Part shown: piece by piece, positions 61,520-64,000 of the stretch
Layout of the letters: every line of letters starts with the position of its first letter
Position numbering within the stretch: the stretch's first letter is position 1
Source: Kitasatospora albolonga
GTDB lineage: Bacteria; Actinomycetota; Actinomycetes; Streptomycetales; Streptomycetaceae
NCBI GenBank assembly: GCA_002082585.1
Contig: CP020563.1
Coordinates: 6,442,001 to 6,506,000, forward strand
Direction of reading: 5' to 3'
DNA length: 64,000 bases
Translations under genes and position numbers: made by a program
Notes under the pieces: model-generated
Told to the model about the DNA's origin: nothing
The model's input: only the letters and a program-made list of their open reading frames with translations
Database searches by the model: none

Positions 61520-62790
61520 CGGTGAGCCCTCACTCCTGTCGCCGCGCCCGGCGGCATCGTCGTGTTCACGGCGTTCGGATCGAAGCCGCCCAGCCGCGCG
61601 AAGCCGGCCGAGATGTCCTCCAGTTCGGTGCCGGGGAAGACCTCCCGTACGTCGGAGAATCCGCCCGGCGCCCGCTCGTGCGCCAGATCGATCACGACCT
61701 CGGGCCCCCGCCTGCGCGTGCTGTGCTGGAGGCGGGTGAGCACCGGCAGCCGTTCGGCCTCGTACGCGGCGAACGCCTCGGTCACCCCGGCCCGGGCCAG
61801 ATGCCCCGCCAGCACCCGGGCGTCCACGATGGCCTGGGTCGCTCCGTTGGACCCCATCGGGTACATGGCGTGAGCGGCGTCGCCGATCAGGGTGACCGCC
61901 CCGTGGCTCCACCGGGGGAGAGGGTCGCGGTCGACCATGGGATAGACGTACGCCTCGGTCGCCGAACGGATCAGCGCGGGCACATCGAGCCAGTCGAAGG
62001 CCAGATCCTCGAAATGCCCGACGAAGGACTCCGGCGGCACGGACCGGTTCCAGTCCGCGGCCTCGAACTCGGCATCCGGCTCGGCAGCCTTGGCGACCGC
62101 CCAGTTCATCAGGGTCAGGCCGCGCTCGTCCGCCGCCGACATCGGGTAGACGACGGCACGGCGCCGGTCGTCACCGGCGATCACCATCGACCGGCCGTCC
62201 AGGAAGGGCGGCGCCCAGGCCGTGCCCCGCCAGACCACCAGACCGTTCCACGGCGGTGGCCCCTCGCCGGGGCCGAGCACCGCGCGGACCGCGGAGTGGA
62301 TGCCGTCGGCACCGATCAGTCCGGCCGCGTCGACCGTCGACACCGTGCCCGCCACCGGGTGACGAGCCATCACCCGCACGCCGCCGTCGGTGGGGACGAC
62401 ATCCACGACCCTGGTGTCGGTGACGACGGCGTCCGGCCCCAGTCGCTCGCGGACGGCCTCGGCCAGCACCGCCTGGAGCCGGCCGCGGTGGATGGAGAGC
62501 TGCGGCCATCGGTGGCCGGCGGCCCGGCCCCGCGGTTCACGCCAGATGAGCTGGCCGTGGCGGTTGTAGTAGCTCAGGTCGCCGGTGGCGACCGAGACTT
62601 CGGCGAGTCGCGACAGCAGGCCCAGCCCGTCGAGTTCCTTCACGGCGTTGGGAAGGATGTTCAGGCCGACGCCGAGCGGACGGATCTCGGGTACGGCCTC
62701 CAGGACGCGCACATCCCTGATGCCCTCGGCATGCAGGCTGAGGGCCGCGGTGAGACCGCCGATGCCACCACCGGCGACGAGGAGCGTCAC
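61516..62790 (-). CDS. FAD-dependent monooxygenase, PhzS-like
   Basis: 424-residue group A flavin hydroxylase. Rossmann motif LLVAGGGIGGLTAAL, SIRPLGVGLNILPNAV-like EIRPLGVGLNILPNAVKEL, the DG motif GADGIHSAVRA, and GDAAHAMYPMGSNGATQA. The arrangement closely resembles PhzS of Pseudomonas, which oxidatively decarboxylates and hydroxylates phenazine-1-carboxylate derivatives. GTG start overlaps the PrnB-like gene. Probably hydroxylates an aromatic, carboxylate-bearing intermediate. Confidence 0.9.
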   Translation of the reverse strand: MTLLVAGGGIGGLTAALSLHAEGIRDVRVLEAVPEIRPLGVGLNILPNAVKELDGLGLLSRLAEVSVATGDLSYYNRHGQLIWREPRGRAAGHRWPQLSIHRGRLQAVLAEAVRERLGPDAVVTDTRVVDVVPTDGGVRVMARHPVAGTVSTVDAAGLIGADGIHSAVRAVLGPGEGPPPWNGLVVWRGTAWAPPFLDGRSMVIAGDDRRRAVVYPMSAADERGLTLMNWAVAKAAEPDAEFEAADWNRSVPPESFVGHFEDLAFDWLDVPALIRSATEAYVYPMVDRDPLPRWSHGAVTLIGDAAHAMYPMGSNGATQAIVDARVLAGHLARAGVTEAFAAYEAERLPVLTRLQHSTRRRGPEVVIDLAHERAPGGFSDVREVFPGTELEDISAGFARLGGFDPNAVNTTMPPGAATGVRAHR

Positions 62791-63938
62791 GCGGTCCTCC
62801 CATGGGCGTACGCGGCCTCGCCCTTCGGCGCCTGGCCGTCGGGCGGCCGGTGGCCCTGGCGTGTGCCGGTGAGCCGGGCGGTGGCACGAGTCAGGTCGAT
62901 GATCTGCTTCAGCAGGTCGACACTGGCCCCGCCGCTGCCGACCGGGAAGAGGCGCAGGTCGGCGTCGTACGCCTTGCGCGCGATGCCCAGATGGCGGCCG
63001 CGGAACACGACGATCACCCGCAGCAGCCGGGCGAGCGCCTCGGCTCCGTCCCGGAGGTCGGGCATCCGGCGTTCGGCCTCGGCCGGGTCGTCCCCGTACG
63101 CCTCGACCAGCCGGGACACCACCGACGGCACCCGGGTCCAGTCCTCGTACAGTTCACGCCAGCGCGGCAGGCTGTACGGCACCGAGTCGCGGACGAACTC
63201 CTCGTACGAGGGCTCGCTGAGGTCCGATGCCCAGATGGCCTGGTCGATCAGCCACAGCGGGACCTGGGCCGCGGCCGGTCCCAGCAGGACCTCTCCCCCC
63301 ACGGTGATCTCGTCGAAGTAGGCGCGCAGTTCCCGGGCGAAGAACTCGGGTGTCACGTTGGCGACCACCATGCTGATGGAGGTCACCATGGTTTCCACAT
63401 GGTCGGTCAGCGCCTGCGTCAGCAGGGCGAACTTGGGGTCGTGGACCTCGGTCCGGCTGAGGATGGCGCACAGTTCGAGGCCCTCGCGCAGATGCGGGAA
63501 GACCATGCGGACCGATTCCTGGAGGTACGCCTCCTGCACATCACCGAGATACATGCGCTGACGGCCGCCCGTCGGGTTCCAGGTGCAGTAGTGGTGCACG
63601 ACGTCGCGCGGCACCATGTCGGTGCGGTGCCCCAGGATGCGCAGGACGGGCAGGACCTCGGGGACCAGCTCCAGCGGCTCCGGTCCGTGGCGCTTGATCG
63701 AGCCGAGGAACATCCCCAGGTCGCGCATGGCCGCGACGGACTGCTGCGGGTCGAATCCCTCGGCGGTGTCCAGACGCGGCACCAGCCTGCGCAGTTCGGC
63801 GGCCATGGCCGGGACGTCCGCGCGCGCGTTCTGCTCGCGCAGCACGAAGCAGGCTCGGTCGGCGGCCAGCGGGTCGAGTTCCCGGATGGCCGCCACGCGT
63901 ATGGAACTTCCCAGATCCAGGTCGGTGATCATTGTCAT
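62787..63938 (-). CDS. PrnB-like heme-dependent tryptophan-modifying enzyme
   Basis: 383-residue member of the PrnB/DUF1864 family of the tryptophan dioxygenase superfamily. Shared blocks with PrnB as I remember it: AAMRDLGMFLGSIKRHGPEP, TWNPTGG, ITVGGEVLLGPAAAQVPLW, and the candidate heme ligand His316 in VFRGRHLGIARKAY, near PrnB His313. PrnB turns 7-chlorotryptophan into an aminophenylpyrrole by ring rearrangement. ATG 63938 has GGAGAG upstream; longer readings to 63974 are less likely. First visible gene of the operon; its leader reaches the window edge. Confidence 0.85.
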   Translation of the reverse strand: MTMITDLDLGSSIRVAAIRELDPLAADRACFVLREQNARADVPAMAAELRRLVPRLDTAEGFDPQQSVAAMRDLGMFLGSIKRHGPEPLELVPEVLPVLRILGHRTDMVPRDVVHHYCTWNPTGGRQRMYLGDVQEAYLQESVRMVFPHLREGLELCAILSRTEVHDPKFALLTQALTDHVETMVTSISMVVANVTPEFFARELRAYFDEITVGGEVLLGPAAAQVPLWLIDQAIWASDLSEPSYEEFVRDSVPYSLPRWRELYEDWTRVPSVVSRLVEAYGDDPAEAERRMPDLRDGAEALARLLRVIVVFRGRHLGIARKAYDADLRLFPVGSGGASVDLLKQIIDLTRATARLTGTRQGHRPPDGQAPKGEAAYAHGRTA

Positions 63939-64000
63939 TGCTCTCTCCAGCTGTACGGGCCAGGGGTATGGCACATGGACACGGCGAGGTCCGGCAGGTC

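Noticed and set aside
51929..63974. Pyrrolnitrin or phenazine cluster
   Set aside because: Only a PrnB-like gene is present without PrnA/C/D; PhzS-like and DAHP synthase genes occur without PhzB/D/E/F/G; TrpE and TrpG are separate with the PIAGT anthranilate signature.
1..64000. tRNA or rRNA genes
   Set aside because: No cloverleaf or conserved rRNA segments were noticed; a tRNAscan run would settle it.

Overview
The window is a high-GC chromosomal segment with the gene set and order of a Streptomyces core region. Markers are sepH, the cutRS two-component pair, DUF3710/DUF4193/DUF3093/DUF3159 proteins, a class of conserved hypothetical genes, a c-di-AMP (ydaO-type) riboswitch leader on a secreted M23 peptidase, and many promoters whose -10 box sits 6-8 nt before the start codon (leaderless mRNAs). 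No rRNA, tRNA or CRISPR was seen.

Layout. 1-9.0 kb: a truncated DcuS/CitA-type sensor kinase, a LacI regulator, a CobW/G3E GTPase, parC (topoisomerase subunit A) and a divergent pair of M16 peptidase genes (one catalytic, one lacking the zinc motif). 9.0-20.3 kb: riboswitch plus M23 peptidase, a GntR regulator, HPr (ptsH), a GNAT/acyl-CoA-synthetase-like fusion, DUF5998, a phosphodiesterase, thymidine kinase, a VOC protein, a sulfurtransferase and sepH. 20.8-33.6 kb: a membrane protein, a lactone-oxidase-like flavoprotein with an MFS exporter, ferrochelatase, an inositol monophosphatase, cutRS, DUF4193, an EcsC-like protein, DUF3093, a thioesterase, dut and DUF3710. 33.8-43.3 kb: an orphan ABC ATPase followed by a potassium/second-messenger neighbourhood: kdpDE, an OB-fold protein, DUF3159, two TrkA proteins and a KimA-like potassium transporter. 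43.4-44.8 kb: a TRAM-domain RNA methyltransferase.

44.7-51.9 kb is an accessory island. A 51-bp exact direct repeat, made of the last codons of the methyltransferase gene, occurs at 44712-44762 and again at 51861-51911. Between the copies lie an SseB-like gene, a helical WXG/ESX-like gene, a 1587-residue Rhs/YD-repeat polymorphic toxin with a type VII-like N-terminus and an unfamiliar C-terminal tip, its probable immunity gene, and a decayed second immunity gene.

51.9 kb to the right edge is part of a tryptophan-derived secondary-metabolite cluster. A class II DAHP synthase, trpE, trpG, trpD and trpC (without trpA or trpB) raise flux to indole-glycerol phosphate. A MocR-type regulator sits among them, and pairs of direct repeats with an exact 24-bp period occur about 98 bp before both trpE and trpD. 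A tightly coupled minus-strand operon (every junction a 4-nt or shorter overlap) encodes a PrnB-like heme enzyme, a PhzS-like flavin monooxygenase, a FrnE/DsbA-like oxidoreductase, a Tat-signal bicovalent FAD oxidase and trpC. Since there is no halogenase, NRPS or PKS in view, the product is not a pyrrolnitrin or a peptide as far as can be seen; an oxidised or rearranged tryptophan scaffold is the best inference. The cluster continues beyond base 64000.
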